Notes: a model not told the origin generated them from the sequence alone. Counted from the first letter of the stretch, positions 45,368-55,446 are shown. The stretch is 64,000 nt of DNA from Shewanella sp. Arc9-LZ (GCF_010092445.1 NZ_CP048031.1:682001-746000); one strand, 5' to 3'. Program-made: numbers and translations.

Positions 45368-46372
45368 TTATAAGCTCCAGGTCTCAAGTGCGCCATCTGA
45401 GCTTAAGGTCAATAGCTTACCATTAGGTTTGATCACCATTGAAAATACCGTAGTGCCAGTGTTATAGGCGGTGATATCCCAATGAGAAAGCTCTTTTCCT
45501 GATGAAGCATCCCAATAGATAACACTTTGTTTTGACGTTGCGGTAATTAAGTTTTTGCCGTGATTGACGAATAACGCCTGCCGAAAATAGCGATAGCGCT
45601 CAAGGTAATCTAGATGACTTACTGGCTGCGTTGTTTGGGTATCGATAATGACATTGTTATCGAGTGCATCGGCAATAAATAAGCGCCGATTAGCGTCATC
45701 AAAACTCACGCTGGTGATTTGTTGAGGACGTGAGAAACTGCTGATCAACTCACCGCTATAAGCAGCCCAAATATGGACATCACCATCAAGTCCTGTCGAT
45801 AAAACCTGTTGTTCAAAGCCTGATAGCTCAACATGATTAACGGCGGCGCTGTGTTGTTTAAACAATGACATTGTCATGCTACTTCGTTGTATCACTGTGA
45901 TTGAACCATCATTCATCCCCACCAAAATAGTGCTGCCTGTTTGGCTCAGAAAAAGGCTCGAAATGCTGGCATCGGGATTAAATCCGTGGGCGGGCCAACG
46001 TATATCTAATTTGCCTGTCTCAAGGTTAAAAACGGATATTTTTTGTTTGCCAGCTGTCGCAAGGAATTGTTTGTTACCAGACAACGCCAGCAGATAATTG
46101 GTTTCATCAAAGTCATCGTCAGACCATTGGCGTAATAGTTGGCTTGTTGCCACATCCCAAATCGATAATGTACGGCTTCTGCCTAATGTGACAGCCATAC
46201 TGGCATCGTTAGACAGTAAGCCATCAATTAGCGTTTCTTGTACGAGTGGTTGAATATTATCGGGGGTTTTCATCACCTCAGCTTGATTGCAGCCAGAGAC
46301 AGCTATCATTATCGTGATGACGCTAATAAGGTGCACACTTATCTGTAATCTAAATCCGGCATTAGCTAACAA
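45368..46372 (-). CDS. WD40-repeat lipoprotein
   Basis: A protein of about 334 aa with a hydrophobic leader ending in the lipobox AVSGC and then WD40-type repeats (DASMAVTLGRSRTLSIWDVATSQLLRQW; STGLDGDVHIWAAYSGELISSF; SVIYWDASSGKELSHWD; SDGALETWSL), probably one seven-bladed propeller at the outer membrane. The role is unknown; propellers usually bind partners. The start is TTG 46372, with AGGGGA upstream; ATG 46405 would add 11 residues but lacks a ribosome site. Confidence 0.8.
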   Translation of the reverse strand: MLANAGFRLQISVHLISVITIMIAVSGCNQAEVMKTPDNIQPLVQETLIDGLLSNDASMAVTLGRSRTLSIWDVATSQLLRQWSDDDFDETNYLLALSGNKQFLATAGKQKISVFNLETGKLDIRWPAHGFNPDASISSLFLSQTGSTILVGMNDGSITVIQRSSMTMSLFKQHSAAVNHVELSGFEQQVLSTGLDGDVHIWAAYSGELISSFSRPQQITSVSFDDANRRLFIADALDNNVIIDTQTTQPVSHLDYLERYRYFRQALFVNHGKNLITATSKQSVIYWDASSGKELSHWDITAYNTGTTVFSMVIKPNGKLLTLSSDGALETWSL

Positions 46373-46589
46373 TTTAATTCCCCTATAAAAAGATGCTTTC
46401 AACATAATAGCATAGAGCGTTACCGCCGGTTTTATGGGCTTGCAACTCCATGAATCGTGAAATATTTACTGTAAATGACATGACTTTTTGCTATAGCAAA
46501 GTCAGCGTTCAAATTATGCATCTATTAAGAAAAAGTGAATTCTGGCACAATAACGGCTAACAATCTGTTATTTAAGCCAAGGAACCCAC

Positions 46590-47627
46590 ATGACGCAAAT
46601 TACCTTAACCACTCCCGATGATTGGCATCTTCATTTTCGAGATGGGGATATGCTAGGTGAAACGGTTCCTGCAACGGCTCGATTGTTTCAACGCGCGATT
46701 GTGATGCCTAATTTAGTCCCACCAGTAACGACCGCTACAATGGCTTTAGCTTATCGAGATCGTATCTTGGCGGCGCGCCCAGCCGGAAGTAGTTTTCAGC
46801 CGTTAATGACGCTATTTTTAACTAATAACACCAGCGCTCAAGATATTATCGATGCCAAAGCGGCAGGGGTAGTGGCTGGAAAGTTATACCCAGCAGGTGC
46901 GACCACAAATTCAGATGCAGCAGTTAAAGCCTTGGATGAGTTGTTTCCGATATTTGAGGTTATGGCGCAACAAGGCATGTTGTTATTAGTACATGGTGAA
47001 GTAACAGAATCGCATATTGATATTTTTGATCGCGAAAAGATGTTTATCGATCGCTATTTATCGCGCATTGTCGAAGCCATTCCTAGCCTTAAAGTGGTGT
47101 TTGAACATATCACCACTAAAGAAGCGGCTGAGTTTGTCGCAGAGGCTTCAGCTAATGTTGCTGCAACCATTACCCCACAGCATTTATTGTTAAATCGTAA
47201 TGATTTACTCGTCGGTGGTGTGCGTCCGCATAACTTTTGCTTACCCGTATTAAAACGCAACATTCACCAGCATGCATTGCAAGCTGCTGTGGCGACAGGC
47301 TCAAGTAAATTCTTTTTAGGTACTGATTCTGCCCCGCATGAAAAATACCGCAAAGAGTCAGCCTGTGGCTGCGCAGGTTGTTACAGTGCCTGGAGTGCAT
47401 TAGAACTCTATGCACAAGTATTTGATAACTTAGGGGCATTAGATAAGTTAGAAGGTTTTGCCAGCTTACATGGCGCAGACTTTTATGGCTTACCACGCAA
47501 CAGCGGCACTGTGACGCTAGTGAAGCAAGAATGGACGGTACCAGAAGAGATTATTCTGCCAAACGGTAATCCTATCGTGCCATTTTTTGCAGGACAAAAA
47601 GTGAATTGGAAAGTGAAAACGGCTTAA
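46590..47627 (+). CDS. pyrC: Dihydroorotase (PyrC)
   Basis: Closes carbamoyl aspartate to dihydroorotate in pyrimidine synthesis. The 345-aa class II enzyme has the zinc ligands in [10 protein letters not shown] (residues 11-20), the carboxylated Lys at about 98 in [12 protein letters not shown], and [12 protein letters not shown] near the C-terminus. Length matches E. coli PyrC (348 aa). Single gene with terminator. Confidence 0.96.
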   Translation: MTQITLTTPDDWHLHFRDGDMLGETVPATARLFQRAIVMPNLVPPVTTATMALAYRDRILAARPAGSSFQPLMTLFLTNNTSAQDIIDAKAAGVVAGKLYPAGATTNSDAAVKALDELFPIFEVMAQQGMLLLVHGEVTESHIDIFDREKMFIDRYLSRIVEAIPSLKVVFEHITTKEAAEFVAEASANVAATITPQHLLLNRNDLLVGGVRPHNFCLPVLKRNIHQHALQAAVATGSSKFFLGTDSAPHEKYRKESACGCAGCYSAWSALELYAQVFDNLGALDKLEGFASLHGADFYGLPRNSGTVTLVKQEWTVPEEIILPNGNPIVPFFAGQKVNWKVKTA

Positions 47628-47721
47628 GTTAATCACTAAGTTATCTAGGTAATTAACGCAGCATGCTGTTTTTATCACGGGTAGCTAAGTAGAAATAGTT
47701 TAATAACTAAATAGATTTATT

Positions 47722-47752
47722 AATGCCTGTCAGTTTGCTGACAGGCATTTTT
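47722..47752. terminator. Shared terminator of pyrC and the GGDEF-EAL gene
   Basis: AATGCCTGTCAG / CTGACAGGCATT stem, 12 perfect pairs with a four-base loop and a T run on the plus strand. It lies between convergent genes, two bases before the stop of the minus-strand one. Confidence 0.85.
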
Positions 47753-47754
47753 GA

Positions 47755-50700
47755 TCAGCGTCTTATTAAAGATCTCTTATTGGCTGTTTCATTTGTTGCC
47801 TGCGCCTGTAAAAGTGCTTCAAATGCTGCTTGGGGTAATGGTTTACTAAATAAGTAACCTTGGCCGTAATCACATTTCAATGCATTAAGCAGATGATACT
47901 GCTCTTCTGTTTCAACGCCTTCTGCCACGACCGTTAAATTGAGCCCATGCCCCATAGCGATTGCCGCACCAACAAGTTCTAGATCGCCCGGATCGACGGT
48001 TATATCGTTAATAAAGCTTTTATCTACTTTTAAGGTATTGAATGGGTAACTGCGCAGGTAACTGAGCGACGAATATCCGGTACCAAAATCGTCCATTGAG
48101 ATACTGACACCAATATCGTTAATGGATATCAAGTTACTGTCGATGACGGCGTCGCCACTGAGTAATACTCCTTCGGTGATTTCCAGTTCAATAGTGCTAG
48201 GATTAATCTGATGTTTATCTAGCTGGATATTAAGCATATCAACAAAGGTATTTTCCCTGAATTGTTTTGGGGACACGTTAATGGCAATTTTAAAATGAGG
48301 ATTATAGGTTTGTTGCCATTTTTTGGCTGTAGCAAATGCAACCTCGATAACATATTGACCGATTGTGACAATGAGTCCCGTTTGTTCAGCAATAGGGATA
48401 AACTCATCAGGAGTGACTTGACCGAGCAAAGCATTATTCCAGCGTAAAAGGGCTTCCGCGCCGATAATTTTGCGGCTCTTGATATCTACAAAAGGTTGAA
48501 AGTAAACCTCGAGTTCTTTTTGCTTTAATGCACTGCGTAATTGCTCTTCAACTTTCAAGCGCCGATTCATATCGTGGTTCATTTGATGTGTATAGAAATT
48601 ATAGGTATTTCTGCCGCGATCCTTTGAATGGTACATGGCTGAATCTGCTTGTCTTAGCAATTCTTTGGGGTCTTCACTATCTAGCGGGTAAAGGGCAATA
48701 CCAATACTGATGGTTGACACTAGCTCACGATTTTCGAGCCTAAAAGGCTGGTAAAATTGCTCGAGTAGCTTACGGGCAATAATTTCAACTTCAGTGGGTT
48801 CATTAATATTGCTCAATATAATGATAAATTCATCACCTCCCAACCTACCCACAACATCACTTTCTCTAATGGTATTTTTTAACCGAACCGCCGCTTGGAT
48901 CAACAGTTCATCACCAACAGAGTGACCCATGGTGTCATTAACCTTTTTAAAATCGTCTAAATCAATAAACAATACTGCCACATTATTTTTGGCTCGATGG
49001 GCGTCTTTAAGCATTTGCGACAATCTATCAAGTGACAGTAGTCTATTAGGCAGGCCTGTTAAGCTATCGTAATGGGCTTGATGAAGAATTTTTTCTTCTT
49101 GTTGTTTGTATTGAGTGACATCTTGTTTTAGGGCTAGATAGTGTTTAGTGACGCCAGCGTTATCAAAAATAGGTGCAATATGAGCATGTTCCCAAAAAAT
49201 ATCGCCATTTTTCTTTTTGTTTTGCAGCTCGCCTTGCCATGCATGTCCGGTAGAAATAGCATTCCATAATTCTTTATAAAGTGATTTTGGGGTTAATCCC
49301 GACTTTAGCATGCTGGCCGATTGGCCAATGACTTCACTCGCGGCGTAGCCAGAAATTTTTTCAAAGGCACTATTCACATATTCAATTTTGCTGTCGATAT
49401 TAGTTAATATCATTGATATTGGGCTTTGTTCTATTGCTTGTGACAATGTAAGAGCTTGTTCTTCAGCCTTTTTTTGGGCGCTTAAATCGATATCGATACA
49501 GTACATTTCTGCTTCATTATCGGTATTGTTGATTAACGTATGGGATGAATAAACCGCTACATTACTACCATCTGCACGTTGCAGGAGTAATTCTTCAGCG
49601 AGAATAGGAACCCCTTCATTAATCCATGCATTGACGTTATTGATCACATGTTCTCGGTAAGGAGGGGGAATAATGAGGTCTTCTAATTGCTTCCCTAATG
49701 CTTGCTCTTTGGTATATCCATAAAGCTTTTCACTGGCCTGGTTCCAAAAAATGACCGAACGGTTTTTATCATAACCTTGGACCGAAATTGAGGGTATTTG
49801 TTCAAAAATATGTCTAAACTTAGATTCACTCAGAAGCAGTTTTTGTTCGGCATTAATGCGCTGTGAAATATCTTTAACAAAGCAGAATAACATCCCATCA
49901 TCACCATCCCAAAAGCTGATGCTCACCTCAACATGAAACAAATGACCTAACTTATGTCGGTGTTGAGAGGTGTAATTAATAGACTTTGTTTGCTTAACTT
50001 TAATGACATTTTGAGTAGAATACTGGTGTTTTTCACTGGTTTCGATCTCTCCAATCGGTTTATTGCTCAGCTCGTCGAGAGTATAACCGGTCATATTAGC
50101 GAAACTCTGATTCGACTCAATTATTTTGCCGTCCACCGACACAATAACAAAGCCATCTTGCGCGGTACTGATAATATTACGATAAGTACTTTCACTGCGG
50201 CGTAACTGTTCTTCAATGAGTTTTCGGTCGGCCATATCTCGACTTACGCCCACAATCCCCTCAATTTCCCCTGACAAATTAGTAAAAGGCGTTTTATGGG
50301 TTTTAAAAATATGGGCGATTCCATCGGGGGTTGTGACCCATTCTTCATTCATCCATGGCTGGTTTTCTCGTAATACAAAGCGATCGGCTTTGATAAAGCT
50401 GTTTGCCTGCTGACGATCAAATAAGTCATAGTCTGTCTGATGCTTAATATCCTCGGGTTTAAGGTTTAACGCTTCAGAGAATGCCTTGTTACAACCTAAA
50501 TAAATCCCGTCGACCGATTTGTAAAAAATGATATCGGGAATGCCATCAATAATGCTTTGTAACAGGTTTTTCTCGGTTTCGAGGAGGCTTTTGTGATGAT
50601 GTAACTCTTGATATATTTGTTGCCTTTGTTGATGCTGTTTTAGCAATAACCCCACTAGCATGGTGCCACATGTATATACCGTTAATAATGTCGGACCAAT

Positions 50701-51189
50701 TGTAAGAATAATGTCGTATTTATCTACCACCGGCATGAGTAATAAACACAGCAAAATGCCAATCTCCACCACAAACCCCATGGCCAGTAAGTTTTGCCAA
50801 TTGGGTTGTTTGTTTGCAGACTTCATCCAGTATCGCCAGCCTAACCCAATGGCAGAGCTGATAATAATAATTAAGGTTCCAACATATAAACCGGCGCCGC
50901 CTTGATAAATACGGAAACAAGCAGCGAGTAACGCGGCAATCAATGTCGGGATAAAACCAAAAAATAGCCCACTTAAACTTAACAGTACCCAACGAGTATC
51001 AAAAAATATCCCCGGCCTTAACTCCCAAGGATTATTCATGACACAAATTGCAATCATTCCGATAAAAACCCCACTCAAGACATTTCCATATTTCTTGGGG
51101 GCTATCTTTTGTAATTTTATGGCATCATAAATAACGACAAGTGCCAGTAACAATACGGTGTTGCTCATCAAACTGAAAAAACTATCCAT
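47755..51189 (-). CDS. Membrane PAS-GGDEF-EAL cyclic di-GMP enzyme
   Basis: A 1144-aa protein: N-terminal 5TMR-LYT-like membrane domain (about 1-190), four PAS domains (about 215-690), GGDEF (motif GRLGGDEF at about 784, with an RESD inhibitory site just before it) and EAL (GAEALLRW at about 911, with DDFGTGYSSLSYL). Both catalytic motifs are intact, so it may make and break c-di-GMP; such tandem proteins often act mainly as phosphodiesterases. The 5TMR-LYT domain suggests a ligand at the membrane. ATG 51189 has GGGGA upstream. Confidence 0.93.
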   Translation of the reverse strand: MDSFFSLMSNTVLLLALVVIYDAIKLQKIAPKKYGNVLSGVFIGMIAICVMNNPWELRPGIFFDTRWVLLSLSGLFFGFIPTLIAALLAACFRIYQGGAGLYVGTLIIIISSAIGLGWRYWMKSANKQPNWQNLLAMGFVVEIGILLCLLLMPVVDKYDIILTIGPTLLTVYTCGTMLVGLLLKQHQQRQQIYQELHHHKSLLETEKNLLQSIIDGIPDIIFYKSVDGIYLGCNKAFSEALNLKPEDIKHQTDYDLFDRQQANSFIKADRFVLRENQPWMNEEWVTTPDGIAHIFKTHKTPFTNLSGEIEGIVGVSRDMADRKLIEEQLRRSESTYRNIISTAQDGFVIVSVDGKIIESNQSFANMTGYTLDELSNKPIGEIETSEKHQYSTQNVIKVKQTKSINYTSQHRHKLGHLFHVEVSISFWDGDDGMLFCFVKDISQRINAEQKLLLSESKFRHIFEQIPSISVQGYDKNRSVIFWNQASEKLYGYTKEQALGKQLEDLIIPPPYREHVINNVNAWINEGVPILAEELLLQRADGSNVAVYSSHTLINNTDNEAEMYCIDIDLSAQKKAEEQALTLSQAIEQSPISMILTNIDSKIEYVNSAFEKISGYAASEVIGQSASMLKSGLTPKSLYKELWNAISTGHAWQGELQNKKKNGDIFWEHAHIAPIFDNAGVTKHYLALKQDVTQYKQQEEKILHQAHYDSLTGLPNRLLSLDRLSQMLKDAHRAKNNVAVLFIDLDDFKKVNDTMGHSVGDELLIQAAVRLKNTIRESDVVGRLGGDEFIIILSNINEPTEVEIIARKLLEQFYQPFRLENRELVSTISIGIALYPLDSEDPKELLRQADSAMYHSKDRGRNTYNFYTHQMNHDMNRRLKVEEQLRSALKQKELEVYFQPFVDIKSRKIIGAEALLRWNNALLGQVTPDEFIPIAEQTGLIVTIGQYVIEVAFATAKKWQQTYNPHFKIAINVSPKQFRENTFVDMLNIQLDKHQINPSTIELEITEGVLLSGDAVIDSNLISINDIGVSISMDDFGTGYSSLSYLRSYPFNTLKVDKSFINDITVDPGDLELVGAAIAMGHGLNLTVVAEGVETEEQYHLLNALKCDYGQGYLFSKPLPQAAFEALLQAQATNETANKRSLIRR

Positions 51190-51822
51190 TCTTTCCCCGC
51201 ATAAAAAGAGCATTGCCTTCTTTTACTGTAGTTCAAATCTGATAATAATAAAAAAATAAACTATTTTTATCATTACGTTAATAAGATTTTTACCATTATT
51301 ATCTAACGCCTGTGACCATTAATATCTAACGCCTGTGACCATTGAAATCTGAGCAAAGGTTCAAATAAATGGCATGATCAAGTTTAGTCGTTAAACGGTA
51401 TTTTTGTGTACTAAATCTTCATCCGTTGACGAGTTCTGTGAAACACCGCGCTTCATTTTTATCGGCTGTAAATGTAGGGCAAAAAACGCAATCTAGCTAA
51501 AACGATAGGGTGATGACTTATCTAAGGATGAATGGCTGAATATTGAACGATTATTCAGCTATTCAATAGCTTGAGTTTCTGTCGAATGACAGGGTGTTGA
51601 ATGATCTGTCATTGGCGTGTGTTAATTCATTTCGGGGCTATGCATTATAAAGCCGATTATATTTTTAAATGCTAACTATCAATAATACAATAAGATAAAG
51701 CTTAACGAGTGACACTAATTTGTATTAAGTCATCTTTAATATAAAAAGTTGAAATTTATTTGTATATATCGAGGTCTTTTACATTAATACCAACATACTT
51801 AATCGTTAAGTATGAAATATGG
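51190..51822. other. 633-base spacer between divergent genes
   Basis: Apart from a 23-bp-period duplication at 51301-51343 I see no gene. It must hold the promoters of the c-di-GMP gene and of the YccT-like gene. Confidence 0.4.
51301..51343. repeat. Tandem duplication with 23-bp period
   Basis: ATCTAACGCCTGTGACCATT occurs at 51301-51320 and again at 51324-51343, separated by AAT, a perfect 20-base match. Confidence 0.9.
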
Positions 51823-52278
51823 ATGAATATTATTATGACGACTTCATTTTCTGTAAAAATGTTACTCACCTCAACCACCGTAGGCTTAACGCTATTATTT
51901 GGCATGCCAGCTCAAGCATCGAGTATTACAGTACCGGACTCAATGATAGTTGAAACCGTGAATGGTCAGAACGTCAGTATAAAAAATACGATTGGACTCA
52001 GCCGCGGGCAACAATTGGTTGAAATTAACTATCGCGACTTATTTCAAGATAATGCTGATGATTCAGGCCATTGGGTACGTTCTGAATCCTTGTACCTCAC
52101 ATTAGAAGTTGCTGAAAATCAACGTTATGAGCTTGCTACACCTGATATTTATAGTGCAGAAGCTGCTCGTGATTTTTTAGATAACCCACAAGTCACGCTG
52201 AGTATTAATGGTCAACAACACAAAAGTGTCGCATTATTGACTCAGTCGCAGTTATTAACTCAATTAGTGTTGAGGTAA
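51823..52278 (+). CDS. YccT-like DUF2057 secreted protein
   Basis: A protein of about 151 aa with a signal peptide ending near PAQA and a DUF2057 domain: SSITVPDSMIVETVNGQ, LSRGQQLVEINYRDLF, WVRSESLYLTLEV, ending in SVALLTQSQLL. E. coli YccT (CsgI) is a periplasmic curli modulator, but most members have no known role. The start is uncertain (51823 or 51835); neither has a strong ribosome site. Confidence 0.78.
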   Translation: MNIIMTTSFSVKMLLTSTTVGLTLLFGMPAQASSITVPDSMIVETVNGQNVSIKNTIGLSRGQQLVEINYRDLFQDNADDSGHWVRSESLYLTLEVAENQRYELATPDIYSAEAARDFLDNPQVTLSINGQQHKSVALLTQSQLLTQLVLR

Positions 52279-52510
52279 GTTTAAAAGTGGTTAGCAAGTC
52301 TTATCATCAGAAGCGGCTTGCTAAAAATTATTTTAAGACACTGCTACTTTCGTAATACGGATTCTATATCGCCGATTCTATAACTTGTTATTGTGTAAAT
52401 ATTAATTTAAGTAATAATATTTCTAATTGTTAGTTTATTTGTTAATTTATTTGTTTTTTTTGATAACTTCAGCTCAGTAATTTTATTGAGTTGATATTAT
52501 TGCGTTGATA

Positions 52511-52536
52511 TTGTCGATTAATGTTGTCGATTAATG
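52511..52536. repeat. Perfect 13-bp tandem duplication
   Basis: TTGTCGATTAATG occurs twice end to end. Confidence 0.9.
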
Positions 52537-52881
52537 TTTTTTTGGATTATTTTGTTAATGATATCTATAGGTTGATTTATAGTTTTTTTCGTGTTTTTAG
52601 ATATTTATTGAAAATAGTAGATTCAGTTTCATCATTAATGTGTATTTAGTTTCCTCCATTCAAATTTTCAACACGCCAACTAGCTTTTATACTATGTTGT
52701 CGAACATATTTGCCATTTTTCTGGGGTATTGAGTTGTAGAATACAGCTGCCCAACGCTTATTGCTCATGAGTGTTTGCTTTAAATAATAGATACCGAGTC
52801 AATGACTTTTATCAATGGATTATATCGTAAATTATTGATAAATATGGGCTATTATGGCATCTAAAAATGGAGTTGATTTTT

Positions 52882-52907
52882 TTGTGTTCATCCTACGATG
52901 AACACAA
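52882..52907. other. Perfect 11-pair inverted repeat in a gene-free spacer
   Basis: TTGTGTTCATC-CTAC-GATGAACACAA, with no T run after it on the plus strand. It lies about 200 bases upstream of the S41 peptidase; an operator or a structured leader is possible. Confidence 0.6.
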
Positions 52908-53107
52908 CTTACCAAAGCAGTCCTTAAACAATATCGTTGGTAAGCAAAGCATTGGTTCTTGTAAGATGAACTCGCGGCGCGATAATCAATTCATTTATTG
53001 ATCATTCTCTGTATTTTAGTAAATCATTTGCGTTAATATACTGTTGCATTCTAGAGCAGTTATTTGTAATACAAATGGCTAACATAAAGTAAAATAAAGG
53101 AATATTA

Positions 53108-54697
53108 ATGCAGTTACTTTTTAGGAAAGCTATCACTCCGTTATTGGTTACCGCCAGTTTAACCGTTGCAGGTTGCAGTGGTGGGGGAAGCGAGTCAGCC
53201 AGTAATAATGTCACACCTCCGGTGACAGACAGCAGTAGCATCACTTGGACCAAAGGCCAGTTTACTCCATACGCGGATGTCGCATTACAGTGCAAGGCCG
53301 ATCAAACTGGATCTGAACTCACCGAAAAGCTTTGGCTTCGCTCATGGAGTAACGACACTTACCTTTGGTATGATGAAATTTTCGATCGCGATCCAGCTCC
53401 TTATACCGTAGCGCAATACTTTGATTTATTAATCACAGATGAGCTGTCTGAAACCGGTAATGTAAAAGATAAGTTTCATTTCTCAATGCCGACTGATGAA
53501 TGGGAGCAATTAAATCAATCTGGCGCATCATTCGGTTACGGATTTAACCTGTCACTTCGCAATGCATCTGCGGGGGTAACACGTCAGGTCACCATTACTT
53601 ATAGCGAACCTAATTCACCGGCAGTGGCCGCGGGAATAAATCGCGGCGCTATTATTGTTGCTGTAGATGGCGTCAATGTGGCTAATGCCGACGATAGTGC
53701 AAGTATAGATACATTAAATGCAGGGTTGTTCCCAACTCAAAGTGGCAAACAAACGACATTTACCGTGCGAGATCTCAATGCCAGTGTTGATCGCAATGTC
53801 ATATTGTCGGCCACCACCGTTATCTCTACCCCGGTACAAAATACCCAAGTGATCCAAACCGCAAGCGGCAAGATTGGATACTTACAATTTAATTCTCATA
53901 TAGCGACTGCTGAGCGAGGGTTGTTTGATGCTATAACGACGTTAAGCGAAGCGGATGTAGAAGATTTAGTCCTAGATTTACGCTACAACGGTGGTGGTTT
54001 ACTCGCCTTAGCGAGTCAGTTGGGTTACATGATAGCAGGTGATACTGCGACCAATAATCGCATTTTTGAACGCACCAGTTTTAATGATAAATATCGAACT
54101 ATCGATCCCGTAACTAGAGCAATACTCGAACCAACGCCGTTTATTCCAGAAACAATAGGCTTTAATACTGGGTTGCTGCGTGCAGGGATTACACTGCCTT
54201 CACTAAACCTCAAGCGGCTTTATGTATTAACGACAGCAGATACTTGCTCGGCCAGTGAAGCATTGATGAATAGCCTGCGTGGTATTGATATTGAAGTGAT
54301 TCAAATTGGTGGCACAACGTGCGGAAAGCCTTATGGGTTTTACCCAACACCAAACTGCGGCACCACTTACTTTAGCATTCAATTTAAAGGTGTGAACGAT
54401 AAAGGTTTTGGTGATTATTCAGATGGTTTTGTGCCCACTACAAGTCCAACACTCGACAGTGAAATTAAAGGTTGTGCGCTAAACGATGATTTAAACCATG
54501 CGCTTGGTGATACCAATGAGCGACTCTTAAGCGCCGCATTGTTTTACCGTGATAATAACCAGTGTCCAGCGCTGACGTCATCAGCGGCTAAAGTGTCAGC
54601 GGCTCCAACAATGATGGATAAAGGCTTTATGTTGAAAGATGACCGTCACTCAACATTGCTTAAAAATAATCGGATAATGTCGACAGGAGCCATGTAA
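53108..54697 (+). CDS. S41-family (C-terminal processing type) peptidase lipoprotein
   Basis: A 529-aa lipoprotein (lipobox VAGC at about 21-24) with a serine/glycine linker, a PDZ-like domain (about 150-225) and an S41 protease domain. The nucleophile is Ser at about 381 in DTCSASEAL and the general base Lys at about 407 in TTCGKPYGF, 26 residues on, the Tsp-like spacing. Extra cysteines around the active site suggest disulfides. It would act in the periplasm or on the outer membrane. Its stop overlaps the next start (TAATG), so the two are probably made together. Confidence 0.9.
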   Translation: MQLLFRKAITPLLVTASLTVAGCSGGGSESASNNVTPPVTDSSSITWTKGQFTPYADVALQCKADQTGSELTEKLWLRSWSNDTYLWYDEIFDRDPAPYTVAQYFDLLITDELSETGNVKDKFHFSMPTDEWEQLNQSGASFGYGFNLSLRNASAGVTRQVTITYSEPNSPAVAAGINRGAIIVAVDGVNVANADDSASIDTLNAGLFPTQSGKQTTFTVRDLNASVDRNVILSATTVISTPVQNTQVIQTASGKIGYLQFNSHIATAERGLFDAITTLSEADVEDLVLDLRYNGGGLLALASQLGYMIAGDTATNNRIFERTSFNDKYRTIDPVTRAILEPTPFIPETIGFNTGLLRAGITLPSLNLKRLYVLTTADTCSASEALMNSLRGIDIEVIQIGGTTCGKPYGFYPTPNCGTTYFSIQFKGVNDKGFGDYSDGFVPTTSPTLDSEIKGCALNDDLNHALGDTNERLLSAALFYRDNNQCPALTSSAAKVSAAPTMMDKGFMLKDDRHSTLLKNNRIMSTGAM

Positions 54698-55089
54698 TGT
54701 CCCGTTTACCTTCTGGTTTACTTATCGCTGTAGTGATGTTTTCCACGGCTTTTATGGGATGTGGTACTTCAACGGCCGGAAACGATAGAGCGGTTCCTGC
54801 GCTAATCACGTCGCCAAATAGTGCCAGTGTGGATGAACTACAAGCGGCTATTGCCAGTTTGTTGGATACAGACCATGTGATGATTGCTCAAAGCGCGTTT
54901 ACAGACACCAGCGTCTTGTCTATTGAACCTGCAATGCACAAAGACACTAATGGTCGTTTATTAATGGGGCGCTCTACCGAGATGCCAGAGAGTGTGCAAT
55001 TGCTTATTCAAGGCGATACATGCTTGCTTGAGCACGCCAAAAGCGGCCAACGTAAAATATTGCAAATAACCACCTGCCGAGCCGAGTAA
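54697..55089 (+). CDS. Small lipoprotein coupled to the S41 peptidase
   Basis: A 130-aa protein with a signal peptide and lipobox (FMGC) followed by a mostly polar domain with two late cysteines (GDTCLLEH and ITTCRAE). I do not recognise the family. AGGAG lies upstream of the ATG at 54697, which shares a base with the peptidase stop. A substrate, inhibitor or partner of the peptidase are all possible. Confidence 0.75.
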   Translation: MSRLPSGLLIAVVMFSTAFMGCGTSTAGNDRAVPALITSPNSASVDELQAAIASLLDTDHVMIAQSAFTDTSVLSIEPAMHKDTNGRLLMGRSTEMPESVQLLIQGDTCLLEHAKSGQRKILQITTCRAE

Positions 55090-55136
55090 CACTGGCTAAC
55101 TTATGGCGTAGTTACCTGTTAATTCAGGCTTGGACT

Positions 55137-55176
55137 CAGTAGTACCAATGACGAAATATTATCATTGGTACTACTG
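55137..55176. other. Long inverted repeat (15-bp arms)
   Basis: CAGTAGTACCAATGA (55137-55151) and TCATTGGTACTACTG (55162-55176) pair perfectly around a 10-base AT-rich loop, 48 bases past the small lipoprotein stop. There is no T run. A smaller hairpin, CCGGT/ACCGG (55185-55199), follows. Confidence 0.75.
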
Positions 55177-55223
55177 GAATATTGCCGGTTTATTACCGGA
55201 GTTTTATTGTCAATCTGATGGAT

Positions 55224-55261
55224 ATTATTGTGATTAACGCTTCAGCGTTAATCACAATAAT
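55224..55261. other. Long inverted repeat (18-bp arms)
   Basis: ATTATTGTGATTAACGCT and AGCGTTAATCACAATAAT pair perfectly with only two bases between them, forming a near-perfect 38-base palindrome. No T run follows. Its size is unusual for a plain terminator. Confidence 0.8.
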
Positions 55262-55289
55262 GAGTTAAGAGTTAAGAGTTAAGAGTTAA
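55262..55289. repeat. 7-bp tandem repeat, four copies
   Basis: GAGTTAA repeated four times, directly next to the 38-base palindrome; a decayed fifth copy follows at about 55294. Confidence 0.9.
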
Positions 55290-55371
55290 GGATTGAGTTA
55301 AGAACTAAATTCAGGACTAAATACAGACTACGTATTAACCTTGTGTCTGGTAAGTAAAATATTCTTAGTGA

Positions 55372-55401
55372 ATAGAAAGGTAGCCTAGGCTGCCTTTCTA
55401 T
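55372..55401. terminator. Hairpin after the OmpA-family gene
   Basis: ATAGAAAGG-T-AGCC / GGCT-G-CCTTTCTAT, a 14-pair stem with one wobble and a two-base loop, 46 bases past the OmpA-family stop on the minus strand. The T tail is weak. Confidence 0.55.
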
Positions 55402-55446
55402 GATTACTTCTCCAGTGAGATAATTATCTATTATCCGTAGCAGAGG

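Larger units (their letters stand above)
52279..53107. other. 829-base AT-rich spacer with no gene seen
   Basis: It holds a perfect 13-bp tandem duplication (52511-52536), an 11-pair hairpin (52882-52907) and a weak inverted repeat just after the YccT-like gene (TTAGCAAG 52291-52298 with CTTGCTAA 52317-52324). No supported reading frame. Confidence 0.5.
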
